Shown here: positions 14,465-21,382 of the stretch, piece after piece
How the letters are laid out: the number at the start of each line of letters is the position of its first letter
How positions within the stretch are numbered: the first letter of the stretch is position 1
From: an uncultured Eggerthellaceae bacterium
GTDB taxonomy: Bacteria > Actinomycetota > Coriobacteriia > Coriobacteriales > Eggerthellaceae
Reading direction: 5' to 3'
Assembly (NCBI GenBank): GCA_910584145.1
Contig: CAJTXX010000039.1
Coordinates: forward strand, 1-21,382
Length of the DNA: 21,382 nucleotides
The notes under the pieces: generated by a model
The model's database searches: none
What the model saw: the letters and a program-made list of their open reading frames with translations, nothing else
Told to the model about the DNA's origin: nothing
Program-made: the position numbers and the translations under genes

Positions 14465-15658
14465 TCAGGTGCGCTTGTATTTGTTGAAGATGCTCTGGTG
14501 CTCTTTGGGACGAGGGATCTCCAGCAGGCGCGGCTCGAAGTCGAGCACTTCCCGCATGGTGGCATCCGGGGTGATGGTGACGCAGTCGCGCAGGCACACA
14601 TCTGCGCACATGCCGCACTGGGTGCAGTCGGCGGCTTGGAATTCAAGATAGCGCATAGCGGGATCGGTTGGCTGGTCGAACTCGGCGTGCTTCAAGGCAG
14701 CGGTGGGGCAGAACAGCACGCAAAGGCCGCACCCCGAGCACGCTTCGGCGTCGATGGAGACGCTGCCGAAGCGCCGGCTGCCCAGCGGCTCGTCGAGCGC
14801 AGCCGCGTCTGGTGAAGCCGTCTCATCGCCGAAGCTGCTGGCTTCCAGCAGTCTGTCTATGAGGTGCATGTTCGCCTCAGCGGGGAACTGGGGCATCTTG
14901 CCGCTCTTGCCCGCGCCCAGGCGGTCTTTCAGCGTGCGCGGCTGCTGACCGCTGCCCAGCTTGTCGTCGATGGTCTTCTGGGCGACATTCCCCGCCACGG
15001 TGCGCAAATAGCGCCCGGTCTGCACCATCAGCCCGCGCCGGTCGGCACCGCGTATGTCGCGCTCGAAGGTGCCCGCGAGCTCGGGCGGGAATGCGGTCGA
15101 GCGGGTGACGATAGCCGGCACATCCAGCGCCTCGAACAGCTTCGCGGCGCTGTCCACGGTAGCGTCGATGGCCGGGCTGACCGCCCCGTACTTGCACGTA
15201 GCGCAGTCGCCGTCGATGAGCGCGATATCCTGCACCCCCGCGGCTGCCATGTCGGCGAACAACGTCTCGGTGACATGCGCCAGGCACGGCACCTCGCAGA
15301 ACAGCTCCGGGTCGGCCTCGTGCTTCGACGCCTTCCGCGCGCAGGCGATGCACGCCACACCGCCCGCGCGCGCCACTGCCTGCAAGCCATCCGCCAGCAC
15401 CTTCTGAGCTGGCGGGTCTTGCGCGGTTATGCAGCTCGTGGGGCAAACGCCCACGCAGGCGCCGCAGTTCACGCATGCGCCCCCGTCGATGCGCACCGCG
15501 TTGTCCTTGATGGTTATGGCCGCCGTGAAGCACACGTCCTCGCAGCGGCTGCACGCAGCGTTGCGGTTGCGCACCCGCACGCAGTGGTCCTCCTCGACCC
15601 TGAGCGGCGCCACCGTGAATAGCTCGGCATACTCCATCATCTCCGACAGCGCTGGCAT
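14465..15658 (-). CDS. Poly-ferredoxin: multi-cluster 4Fe-4S protein with central Cys-rich domain
   Basis: The 397-residue protein has four Cys groups fitting 4Fe-4S clusters: Cys26/36/39/43, Cys62/65/68/72 (CVNCGACVGVCP), Cys307/310/313/317 (CSGCGLCVLFCP) and Cys345/348/351/355 (CTQCGMCADVC). Between them, residues 100-215 hold further Cys at 103, 106, 121, 125, 152 and 155 in the order CIAC, CEVPC, DGDCATC, loosely recalling the MvhD-type hydrogenase subunit. No membrane segment or signal is seen, so it is probably a cytoplasmic electron carrier. It starts at ATG 15658, 4 bases after mobBA, with a GGGGGAG site, so it is coupled to molybdenum cofactor maturation. Its partner enzyme is unknown. 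Confidence 0.85.
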   Translation of the reverse strand: MPALSEMMEYAELFTVAPLRVEEDHCVRVRNRNAACSRCEDVCFTAAITIKDNAVRIDGGACVNCGACVGVCPTSCITAQDPPAQKVLADGLQAVARAGGVACIACARKASKHEADPELFCEVPCLAHVTETLFADMAAAGVQDIALIDGDCATCKYGAVSPAIDATVDSAAKLFEALDVPAIVTRSTAFPPELAGTFERDIRGADRRGLMVQTGRYLRTVAGNVAQKTIDDKLGSGQQPRTLKDRLGAGKSGKMPQFPAEANMHLIDRLLEASSFGDETASPDAAALDEPLGSRRFGSVSIDAEACSGCGLCVLFCPTAALKHAEFDQPTDPAMRYLEFQAADCTQCGMCADVCLRDCVTITPDATMREVLDFEPRLLEIPRPKEHQSIFNKYKRT

Positions 15659-15662
15659 GCTG

Positions 15663-16937
15663 CTACTCCCCCAGATAGCTCTCTTCGATGCGCGTCAGCT
15701 CGTCGGGCGTGTTCGCATTGATGAAGCACCCGCCGCGCGGCTCCACTTCGAGCACCCGCTGCTGGCTGAACTCGAACACCTGCACCTCGTCGTCGTCGAA
15801 GAACGACTGCGCGCGCTTCTCGCCGCGGTTGATGGCACGCAAGATGGCCGGCAGGCACACGTCGCGCCGGTACATCGCGTGGAACGGCTCGAAGCCGTGC
15901 TTATTCACCGGTATGACCACGTCAGCCCCGGTCTTCGCCATCTCGATCGACTCGGCGACCACTAGGCAAGGGCTGGCGAAGATCATGTCGCATGCCACGA
16001 TGGCCACCAGCGGGTTCTGTGCGCTCAAGAGCGCCGTGTACAGGCCCGGCAGCGCGCCGCGGAAGTCGTAGGCATCGCGCACCAGGCGCGGGCGCGTGGG
16101 CACATCGAGCTGCTCCAGGAAGCCCAGGTCCTCCGGTTCGTTCGTGGTTATCACCAGCTCGTCGGCCACAGGCGACAGGCGCCGCACCAGCCGGCTTATC
16201 AGCGGTTGGCCCGCGAACGGCACAGTGGCCTTGCTGCGCCCCATGCGCCGGCTCTCGCCGCCGGCCTGGATGACCACCGACACCTTCGGCCGCACGAGAT
16301 GCTCTTGCAGGAACGTGGCGATGCCTGCGATATCGGCCAGGTCGAACGCCGGGATGCCGTAGACCGCCGCCGCCTCGCGCGCACGGGGGATATCGGTTAT
16401 CACCGCCACCGTGCTCTCGGTGGGCGTCTTGTCAGCTAGGTCGGCCGCGTGCACATCGTCGATATCGCGCTGATCGAGCGCGCCGACCTTCCCCATCTGT
16501 ATGAAATCGGTGCCGAGCGGAAGGCCGCTTGCCGCCGCCTGCGCGAACGCCTCGGCCACCGCGGCGTCGGCCTCGTTGGCCGCGCGCATCAGCTCTATGG
16601 TGGGCAAGCCGCTCTTGCGATACCCCTCCACCACGATGATATCGTGCCCAGGCATGCTGCGCACGATCTCGGCGCATTCGACCTCGTGAGCAAGCGTCTT
16701 CACGCGGGCCATCTTCTCGGGCGAGGCTATCACCGTCTCGGTAGCACCGGCTTCGCGATGACGCCACGAGTCTTTCCCGGGATAATCTATCTCGAACTTG
16801 CTATGCGAATGATGCTTCACCGACCCCACGTCGCAGCCGCGCCTGGTGAGCTCGGCTATCAAGCGCTCGATCAGCGTCGTCTTGCCGGAGTTGTGCCGCC
16901 CGACGATTGCCACCGCCGGACTCGGGATGTTGACCAT
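15663..16937 (-). CDS. mobBA: MobB-MobA fusion, molybdenum cofactor guanylyltransferase
   Basis: MobA joins GMP to molybdopterin to form the guanine dinucleotide form used by DMSO-reductase-family enzymes; MobB is a GTP-binding helper. The 424-residue protein has both. The MobB part (1-215) has Walker A GRHNSGKTT (13-21), the VKHHSH block (40-45) and VEGYRKSG (103-110). The MobA part (218-424) has the nucleotide-binding loop QAGGESRRMGRSKA (224-237), RGALPGLYTAL (293-303), metal-binding Asp317 in VACDM and INANTP (406-411). ATG 16937 has a perfect AGGAGG site and supersedes longer in-frame starts. A consensus TATAAT lies 29 bases upstream. Confidence 0.95.
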   Translation of the reverse strand: MVNIPSPAVAIVGRHNSGKTTLIERLIAELTRRGCDVGSVKHHSHSKFEIDYPGKDSWRHREAGATETVIASPEKMARVKTLAHEVECAEIVRSMPGHDIIVVEGYRKSGLPTIELMRAANEADAAVAEAFAQAAASGLPLGTDFIQMGKVGALDQRDIDDVHAADLADKTPTESTVAVITDIPRAREAAAVYGIPAFDLADIAGIATFLQEHLVRPKVSVVIQAGGESRRMGRSKATVPFAGQPLISRLVRRLSPVADELVITTNEPEDLGFLEQLDVPTRPRLVRDAYDFRGALPGLYTALLSAQNPLVAIVACDMIFASPCLVVAESIEMAKTGADVVIPVNKHGFEPFHAMYRRDVCLPAILRAINRGEKRAQSFFDDDEVQVFEFSQQRVLEVEPRGGCFINANTPDELTRIEESYLGE

Positions 16938-16965
16938 ATACGCCTCCTGTGCAGCATTTCGCCCC

Positions 16966-16971
16966 ATTATA
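16966..16971 (-). promoter_or_regulatory. Consensus -10 (TATAAT) upstream of mobBA
   Basis: On the minus strand this is a perfect TATAAT in the 124-base gap between recR and mobBA. The -35 region is GC-rich and unconvincing. Its position, about 30 bases before the start codon, fits a promoter that uncouples mobBA and the poly-ferredoxin from the dnaX-ybaB-recR unit. Confidence 0.55.
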
Positions 16972-17061
16972 CGGGAAACGCGGCGCAGGCCGGCGGCGAC
17001 CCCCTTGAGGCCGGCATGGCCCCGTGCGCAAGACCGGCGGACGAGAGGCTGCTGGTGGAGC

Positions 17062-17658
17062 TTACAGCTCGCGGCGGCCCTCTAGGGCGCGGCCGAGCGT
17101 CACCTCGTCGGCGAATTCGAGGTCGCCGCCGACGGGCAGGCCGCTGGCGGGGCGCGTCACCTTCACGCCTAGCGGCTTTATCAGGCGCGCGAGGTACGAT
17201 GCCGTGGTCTCGCCCTCTATGTTGGGGTTCGTGGCCAGCACCACCTCGGAGATATCTTCGCGGCCGAGCCGGGCCATCAGCTCGGCGATGCGCAGGTCGT
17301 CAGGGCCGATGCCCTCCATGGGCGACAGCGCACCGCCTAGCACGTGATAGAGCCCGTCGAATGCGCCGGTCCGCTCGATGGGTGGGATGTCGCGCGGCTC
17401 GCTCACCACGCAGATCAGGGTAGCATCGCGCCGGTCGCTGGCGCATATCTCGCACAGCTCGGCTTGCGCGTAGTTGAAGCAGCGGCTGCAGAACCGCACG
17501 GTGTCCTTCACATCGCGGACGGCATCGGCCAACCGCAGCGCTTGGCCCCGGTCGGAGTTCAAGATGAAATACGCCATGCGCTGGGCCGACTTCGGTCCCA
17601 CGCCCGGCAGGCGTTCGAGCTCGTCGAGCAGCTTCTGTATGGCCGGTGCGCTCTGCAA
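17062..17658 (-). CDS. recR: Recombination mediator RecR (TTG start)
   Basis: RecR works with RecO (and RecF) to load RecA on gapped DNA. The 198-residue protein has the helix-hairpin-helix LPGVGPKSAQRMAYF (17-31), a zinc finger with Cys57, Cys60, Cys69 and Cys72, and a Toprim domain (about 78-175) with VVSEPRDIPPIERTG and ATNPNIEGETTA. The start is TTG 17658, supported by a strong GGAGGAGG site and by the family N terminus. It follows ybaB by 24 bases in the common dnaX-ybaB-recR order. Confidence 0.97.
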   Translation of the reverse strand: MQSAPAIQKLLDELERLPGVGPKSAQRMAYFILNSDRGQALRLADAVRDVKDTVRFCSRCFNYAQAELCEICASDRRDATLICVVSEPRDIPPIERTGAFDGLYHVLGGALSPMEGIGPDDLRIAELMARLGREDISEVVLATNPNIEGETTASYLARLIKPLGVKVTRPASGLPVGGDLEFADEVTLGRALEGRREL

Positions 17659-17682
17659 ACCGCGATCCTCCTCCAGCGTCAG

Positions 17683-17985
17683 CTAGAACGGGAGGTTCAT
17701 ACCGCCCATGATGCCATTCATGCGGGCGTTGCTGGCCTCGGTGGCCTGGCGCAGCGCTTCGTTCACAGCGGCGACCACCATGTCTTGCAGCATCTCAGCA
17801 TCTTCGGGGTCCATCGCCTCGGGGTCGATGACGATCGCCTTCACCTCCATGCCGCCGGTCACGGTGGCCTGCACCATGCCGCCGCCGGCCGTGGCGGTGA
17901 ACTCCATGCCCGCTATCTCCTCCTGCGCGAGAGCGGCTTCACGCTGCATCTTCTGCGCCTGCTTCATCATCTTCTTCATGTCCAT
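17683..17985 (-). CDS. ybaB: YbaB/EbfC family nucleoid-associated protein
   Basis: YbaB/EbfC proteins are small dimeric DNA-binding proteins of the nucleoid. The 100-residue product has an N-terminal Met/Lys/Gln-rich helix (MDMKKMMKQAQKMQ), the central GGGMVQATVTGGMEVKAIVI (34-53), and the C-terminal LQDMVVAAVNEAL helix (66-78), ending GGMNLPF as is typical. ATG 17985 follows AAAGGA. It lies 42 bases after dnaX and 24 before recR and is surely cotranscribed with both. Confidence 0.96.
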   Translation of the reverse strand: MDMKKMMKQAQKMQREAALAQEEIAGMEFTATAGGGMVQATVTGGMEVKAIVIDPEAMDPEDAEMLQDMVVAAVNEALRQATEASNARMNGIMGGMNLPF

Positions 17986-18027
17986 GATGGTTCCTTTCAG
18001 TCTGCTCGTCTGGTAGGTCTATGGTAG

Positions 18028-20022
18028 CTAATCGACCTGCTGGAAGGTGATGCCCTCGCCGAATGCGGCGGCCAGAGCATCGTTCAGCTGGTCGGGAGTG
18101 GGCTCGTCGGCCGCGGGTGCGGCGGATGGCGCGCTGGCGGCGGGAGCGGGCTCGTCCCACGGGGGCGCGTCGTTGGACGCAGGGGCAGGCGCGTCGTCGT
18201 AGGCCGACAGCGGCACCAGGTCGGGCTCAGGGAAGTCCGTTGGACCCGAGAAGGCATCCACCGGCTGCGCGGCGGCAGCGGCGGCCGGTTGCGGCTCGGC
18301 TGCTGGGCGCTGCGGCTGCGGCTCGGGCTGAGGCGCAGCGGCTGCCTGCACGACCGGCAAGGGCTCCACCACCTCGCCGGCCTGGGCCTTCACCAGCGTG
18401 AAGGGGATGCCGGGAGCGCCCGCCTTCGCAAGAGCGTCGGTTATGGCGTCGCGCACCTCGGGCTTCTGGCTCGCCTGGAAGGCGAAATCGGCATCGGCTG
18501 GGAACTGCACCATTATGTGGCCATCTTCCAGCTTGGGCTGCGCGTTCATCAGCAGCACGCCATAAGCTGCGGCCGTCTTCTTCAAGTGCGCCATGGCAGT
18601 CGACCACATCTGCGGGAGCTGCGCGGGCGCCAAGGATGCGCCGCCAGCAGCCGCCTGATCGGACTGCACCGCTGCGGCCGGAGCCTGCTCTGCCGGCTGC
18701 GCTGCCGTAGCCGGAGCTGCGCTCGCGGCGGCAGCGGGTTGCTGCTCCTGCTGCGGGGCCTGCTGCCGAGCCGCCGGTTGCGGCTGAGGCTGCGCCTCCA
18801 CGACCGGCGCGGCCGCAACAGCCACCGCAGCCGCAGCCACGGGCGTCGCTTGCACCGGCGCGGCGGCAGGCGCACCAGCGCTGCGACCAGCCTCCAGCGC
18901 CTCCACGCGCTCGGCCAGCGCAGCCAGCGTCAGATCGGAATCGGGACGCACCATGCGCGTCAGCGCTATCTCGAACGACAGGCGCTGGTTCGTAGAGGTC
19001 TTCAGCTCGGCTATCAGGTCGCCCAGCACGCCCAGCATGTTCGCCAGACGATCCGGCCCGAACCAGGCCGATTCGCTCTCCAGCTCGCGCCGCGCAGCCT
19101 CCGACACTTCAAACGCCGTTTCCGCACCGGCGAGCTGCAACACGTACATATCGCGCATGTGCTCGGCGAGGTCTTGCGCGAACTGCGCCAGGTCGGCGCC
19201 TGTTTCCATATACTCGCTCGTCCAGCGGAACGCCGTCGCCACATCGCGCGTGCCGATGGCCTGCACGATATCGGCCAAGTCGCTGGAATCGACCGACCCC
19301 AGCATGCGCTCAGCCAGCTCAGCGGTGACGCTGCCGTCGCCGAAAGCGATCAGCTGCTCGAGCGAGGTCAGCGCGTCGCGCATGCCGCCGTCAGCGCGGT
19401 GGGCTATCAGATCGAGCGCGTCGCCGTCGTAGCTGATGCCCTCCATCTCGCAGATGGCGCCCAACCGGCTGACCAGCTCCTCGTTCGATATGCGCCGGAA
19501 ATCGAAACGCTGGCAGCGCGAATGTATCGTCTCCGGCACCTTCTGCGGGTCGGTGGTGCACAGCACGAACACCACATGCTCCGGCGGCTCTTCCAACGTT
19601 TTCAGCAGCGCATTGAACGCCGCCGTCGACAGCATGTGGACCTCGTCGATGATGTAGACCTTGTAGCGCCCCCGCGTCGGCGCATAGTTCACGCGCCCGA
19701 TGATCTCCTCGCGCACGTTCTCCACGCCCGTGCGGCTGGCGGCGTCCAGCTCGTATACGTCGGGGTGCTCGCCCGCTGCTACCAGCTCGCAATCCTCGCA
19801 AGTGCCGTCCGGGTCGGGCGTGGGGCCGTGCTCGCACAGCAGCGCCTTCGCCAGCAGGCGCGCCGTGGTGGTCTTGCCCGTGCCGCGCGGCCCGGTGAAC
19901 AGGTACGCATGGCTGACCTTATCGGCGCCGATAGCGTTCTTCAACGTGCGCTCAATATGCTCCTGCCCCACAACGTCCTCGAATATCTGCGGACGGTATT
20001 TCCTATAAAGAGCCTCAGCCAT
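18028..20022 (-). CDS. dnaX: DNA polymerase III subunit gamma/tau
   Basis: DnaX is the ATPase of the clamp loader. The 664-residue protein starts MAEALYRKYRPQIFEDVVGQ, has Walker A GPRGTGKTT (44-52), a zinc module with Cys63, Cys75 and Cys78, Walker B IIDEVHML (124-131) and the sensor/arginine-finger block TTDPQKVPETIHSRCQRF (156-173). Domain III follows to about 365. After an Ala/Pro/Gln-rich linker (about 380-480) comes a small folded domain (about 485-575) and another disordered tail. The second zinc ligand of the E. coli module is Asp72 here instead of Cys. ATG 20022 with AAAGGCGG is used. No A-rich slippery heptamer was seen, so a programmed gamma form is not evident. Confidence 0.97.
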   Translation of the reverse strand: MAEALYRKYRPQIFEDVVGQEHIERTLKNAIGADKVSHAYLFTGPRGTGKTTTARLLAKALLCEHGPTPDPDGTCEDCELVAAGEHPDVYELDAASRTGVENVREEIIGRVNYAPTRGRYKVYIIDEVHMLSTAAFNALLKTLEEPPEHVVFVLCTTDPQKVPETIHSRCQRFDFRRISNEELVSRLGAICEMEGISYDGDALDLIAHRADGGMRDALTSLEQLIAFGDGSVTAELAERMLGSVDSSDLADIVQAIGTRDVATAFRWTSEYMETGADLAQFAQDLAEHMRDMYVLQLAGAETAFEVSEAARRELESESAWFGPDRLANMLGVLGDLIAELKTSTNQRLSFEIALTRMVRPDSDLTLAALAERVEALEAGRSAGAPAAAPVQATPVAAAAVAVAAAPVVEAQPQPQPAARQQAPQQEQQPAAAASAAPATAAQPAEQAPAAAVQSDQAAAGGASLAPAQLPQMWSTAMAHLKKTAAAYGVLLMNAQPKLEDGHIMVQFPADADFAFQASQKPEVRDAITDALAKAGAPGIPFTLVKAQAGEVVEPLPVVQAAAAPQPEPQPQRPAAEPQPAAAAAAQPVDAFSGPTDFPEPDLVPLSAYDDAPAPASNDAPPWDEPAPAASAPSAAPAADEPTPDQLNDALAAAFGEGITFQQVD

Positions 20023-20075
20023 GAGCCGCCTTTCGGAACGAGGACGCGAAAAACGCGCGCTTGCGGTAAGCAATC

Positions 20076-20081
20076 AGTATA
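20076..20081 (-). promoter_or_regulatory. Candidate -10 of the dnaX-ybaB-recR operon
   Basis: On the minus strand TATACT matches 5 of 6 consensus bases, about 55 bases upstream of the dnaX start. It lies in the imperfect inverted repeat GCAAT...ATTGC (20070-20085). The -35 is weak. Confidence 0.4.
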
Positions 20082-20178
20082 TTGCAATCACAGGCGGGGT
20101 GTGATCGAAACCAGGCTCCGGCGTACGAACACTGGCTCGCTCAACCGCCGACCCTTGTTCTTTTAATTGCATTCGAAA

Positions 20179-20889
20179 TTACATTCGAGCTTCGAGCATG
20201 TTCTCCCTATACTTCTCCCTGTTGACCCTAATCACGGTTTCATCCAAATGAACTCTAGAAAGAATCGCGCCATAAGCATAGGAAAACTGCTCTATGGGCA
20301 CGAGCATGAATTGCTCGCCCCCTTCTTCCCGCAAGAAGAAAGCCTTAGCATCTAGGTCTATCGGGCTCTCTTCGATGCTGGGAATAGATGTTCTAGAGGA
20401 AATCCTTGCGATATTCATTCCTTTGCTGCAGGGATCCGCGTCTATGACGATGCCACCTTTCGCACATGACCAGCTGCGCAACTTCACGATTCCCAACGAG
20501 GGGTCAATCTCACTTACGGGCCAGAGGGCCGGGAGCCATTCCTTGATCTGCACCTCGCACTCACTCCAGCTCGCTTCGCATTTGCTACGAACAGTTATGT
20601 CCCACCACCCATCATTTTTGCCTGTCGACTCGAAATAGGCGCATTGCGCGTACCCATCATTAGTCAGCCAAGTGAAATTACCACCTAGCCCCCACATATG
20701 GGCACGGGAATGCAATCCATCTTTTGGGAATAGATTATCCTCGATGAGCCTGGTGCCTTCAGGCATAAATGAAATAGGGGCAAAGTCAGCAAGATACGGA
20801 TACGCACTCGTTTCAAATCTCCTCGATCCCACATTACCCCTATAGCCATATAGGAGCTTCTCCGACTCAACCGACTTCTCACGATACAT
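20179..20889 (-). CDS. Uncharacterised protein, lower-GC gene
   Basis: I do not recognise this protein. From ATG 20889 it has 236 residues, no signal peptide or membrane segment, many aromatic residues (WGLGGNFTWLTNDGYAQCAYF-like stretch near the middle) and several Cys, suggesting a compact soluble protein. The reading frame stays open in DNA clearly poorer in GC than dnaX, where chance frames of this length are unlikely. The start is uncertain: TTG 20910 and GTG 20832 (preceded by AGGGG) are alternatives, the latter giving 217 residues and leaving room for divergent promoters. It is head to head with an XRE-type regulator and 156 bases from dnaX. It may be recently acquired; no function is proposed. 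Confidence 0.65.
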   Translation of the reverse strand: MYREKSVESEKLLYGYRGNVGSRRFETSAYPYLADFAPISFMPEGTRLIEDNLFPKDGLHSRAHMWGLGGNFTWLTNDGYAQCAYFESTGKNDGWWDITVRSKCEASWSECEVQIKEWLPALWPVSEIDPSLGIVKLRSWSCAKGGIVIDADPCSKGMNIARISSRTSIPSIEESPIDLDAKAFFLREEGGEQFMLVPIEQFSYAYGAILSRVHLDETVIRVNREKYRENMLEARM

Positions 20890-20910
20890 GCAAGCATAAA
20901 AGGAGCCCAA

Positions 20911-21382
20911 ATGCTAGAAATGATTCCTTGGTTAAGGAAGGCGCGCATATTAAAAGGACTGACGGCAAAGCAGCTTGCAGACAAGAGCAGCCTTTCTTTC
21001 AGCCTCATTCAACAAATAGAATCCGGAAATAGAGCCATGACCCGTGAATCCGAGGAAAAGATATCCAACGTCCTCGGATTCACCCAGAACGAAATACCTT
21101 TGGACTTCAATAGGCTTAGACGCGAGCTCACGAACCTCGAAGAAGATGGATCGAGCGACAACGGCTGGTGCCTTGCGCACTATTTGCTTGCAGATCGAAA
21201 GCGGGTTTGCATGCATTTTGAAAGGGTCTCAGACAGAATAGACAAGTTGAACATAGAAGAACTCGCCAAAAAGAACATGATGCCTTTATCCATTAAAAGC
21301 GCAAGGCAAGAAGTTGATTCCGATGAGGGATTGATTTCTATTGTCAGCCGAACAGACGGGGATCTCCCGGATATTCCTCCAT
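20911..21382 (+). CDS. XRE-family transcriptional regulator (3' end beyond window)
   Basis: The frame opens at ATG 20911 after an excellent AAAAGGAG site and runs 157 codons without a stop to the window edge. Residues 5-60 form a Cro/cI-type helix-turn-helix: RKARILKGLTAKQLAD, then SFSLIQQIESGNRAM as recognition region and ISNVLGF. The following part is Glu/Asp/Lys-rich with LAHYLLADRKRVCMHF (about 90-105) and is not recognised. Base composition matches the adjacent uncharacterised gene, not dnaX. The start codons of the two divergent genes are only 21 bases apart (or 78 with the alternative start), suggesting shared regulation. It could be an antitoxin, phage or integrative-element repressor. 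Confidence 0.8.
   Translation, partial: MLEMIPWLRKARILKGLTAKQLADKSSLSFSLIQQIESGNRAMTRESEEKISNVLGFTQNEIPLDFNRLRRELTNLEEDGSSDNGWCLAHYLLADRKRVCMHFERVSDRIDKLNIEELAKKNMMPLSIKSARQEVDSDEGLISIVSRTDGDLPDIPP

Noticed and set aside
18289..20166. Long plus-strand open frame opposite dnaX (and a similar one opposite the ribosomal genes at 1407-2684)
   Set aside because: Antisense by-products of GC-rich codon use; the minus-strand proteins are unmistakable families.
20023..20178. Possible SRP RNA or tRNA gene next to dnaX, a common location in other bacteria
   Set aside because: No GGTCAGG/GGAA core of SRP RNA and no tRNA cloverleaf or T-loop motif could be found.
20950..21216. An 88-codon minus-strand open frame inside the XRE-type gene
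   Set aside because: It is antisense to a helix-turn-helix coding region that has a strong ribosome binding site and stays open to the window edge.

Overview
The window reads as a high-GC actinobacterial chromosome segment, most probably class Coriobacteriia (Eggerthellaceae-like). The evidence is an actinobacterial-type integration host factor (mihF), a fused MobB-MobA protein, a RelB-like/PIN toxin-antitoxin pair, a polar amino-acid importer beside an amidinotransferase, and strong GC-rich codon bias. The family placement is inference from gene content; no 16S rRNA gene is present.

Layout. 1-3495 (minus strand): ribosomal protein genes rplB-rpsS-rplV-rpsC-rplP-rpmC-rpsQ-rplN, with rplN cut by the window edge. 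The usual upstream half of this cluster (rpsJ-rplC-rplD-rplW) is absent, and rplB has its own promoter and a structured leader. 3496-4141: a 646-base non-coding region whose distal part carries three near-perfect parS (ParB-binding) sites and a fourth decayed copy, three of the four lying in 97-99-base tandem repeats. 4142-7360 (minus): a YgiQ-type radical SAM protein and a trigger-factor-like prolyl isomerase. 7604-8428 (plus): a two-gene toxin-antitoxin operon with a palindromic operator candidate and a terminator. 8459-12732 (minus): an importer (lipoprotein, unusual fused permease, ATPase) followed by an amidinotransferase of the glycine amidinotransferase family with its own promoter candidate. 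13062-13877 (minus): a small alarmone synthetase, divergent from mihF (14101-14409, plus). 14465-20022 (minus): dnaX, ybaB and recR (replication and repair), then mobBA and a poly-ferredoxin (molybdenum cofactor and redox). 20179-21382: a lower-GC patch with an unrecognised protein on the minus strand and, head to head, the start of an XRE-type regulator running off the right edge.

How it fits together. Most genes are housekeeping: translation, nascent-protein folding, replication clamp loading, recombinational repair, nucleoid structure and stringent response. The less ordinary parts are the parS cluster at the breakpoint of the ribosomal operon, the importer/amidinotransferase cluster (probably uptake and transamidination of arginine or a related guanidino compound), the mobBA/poly-ferredoxin pair, and the foreign-looking patch upstream of dnaX.
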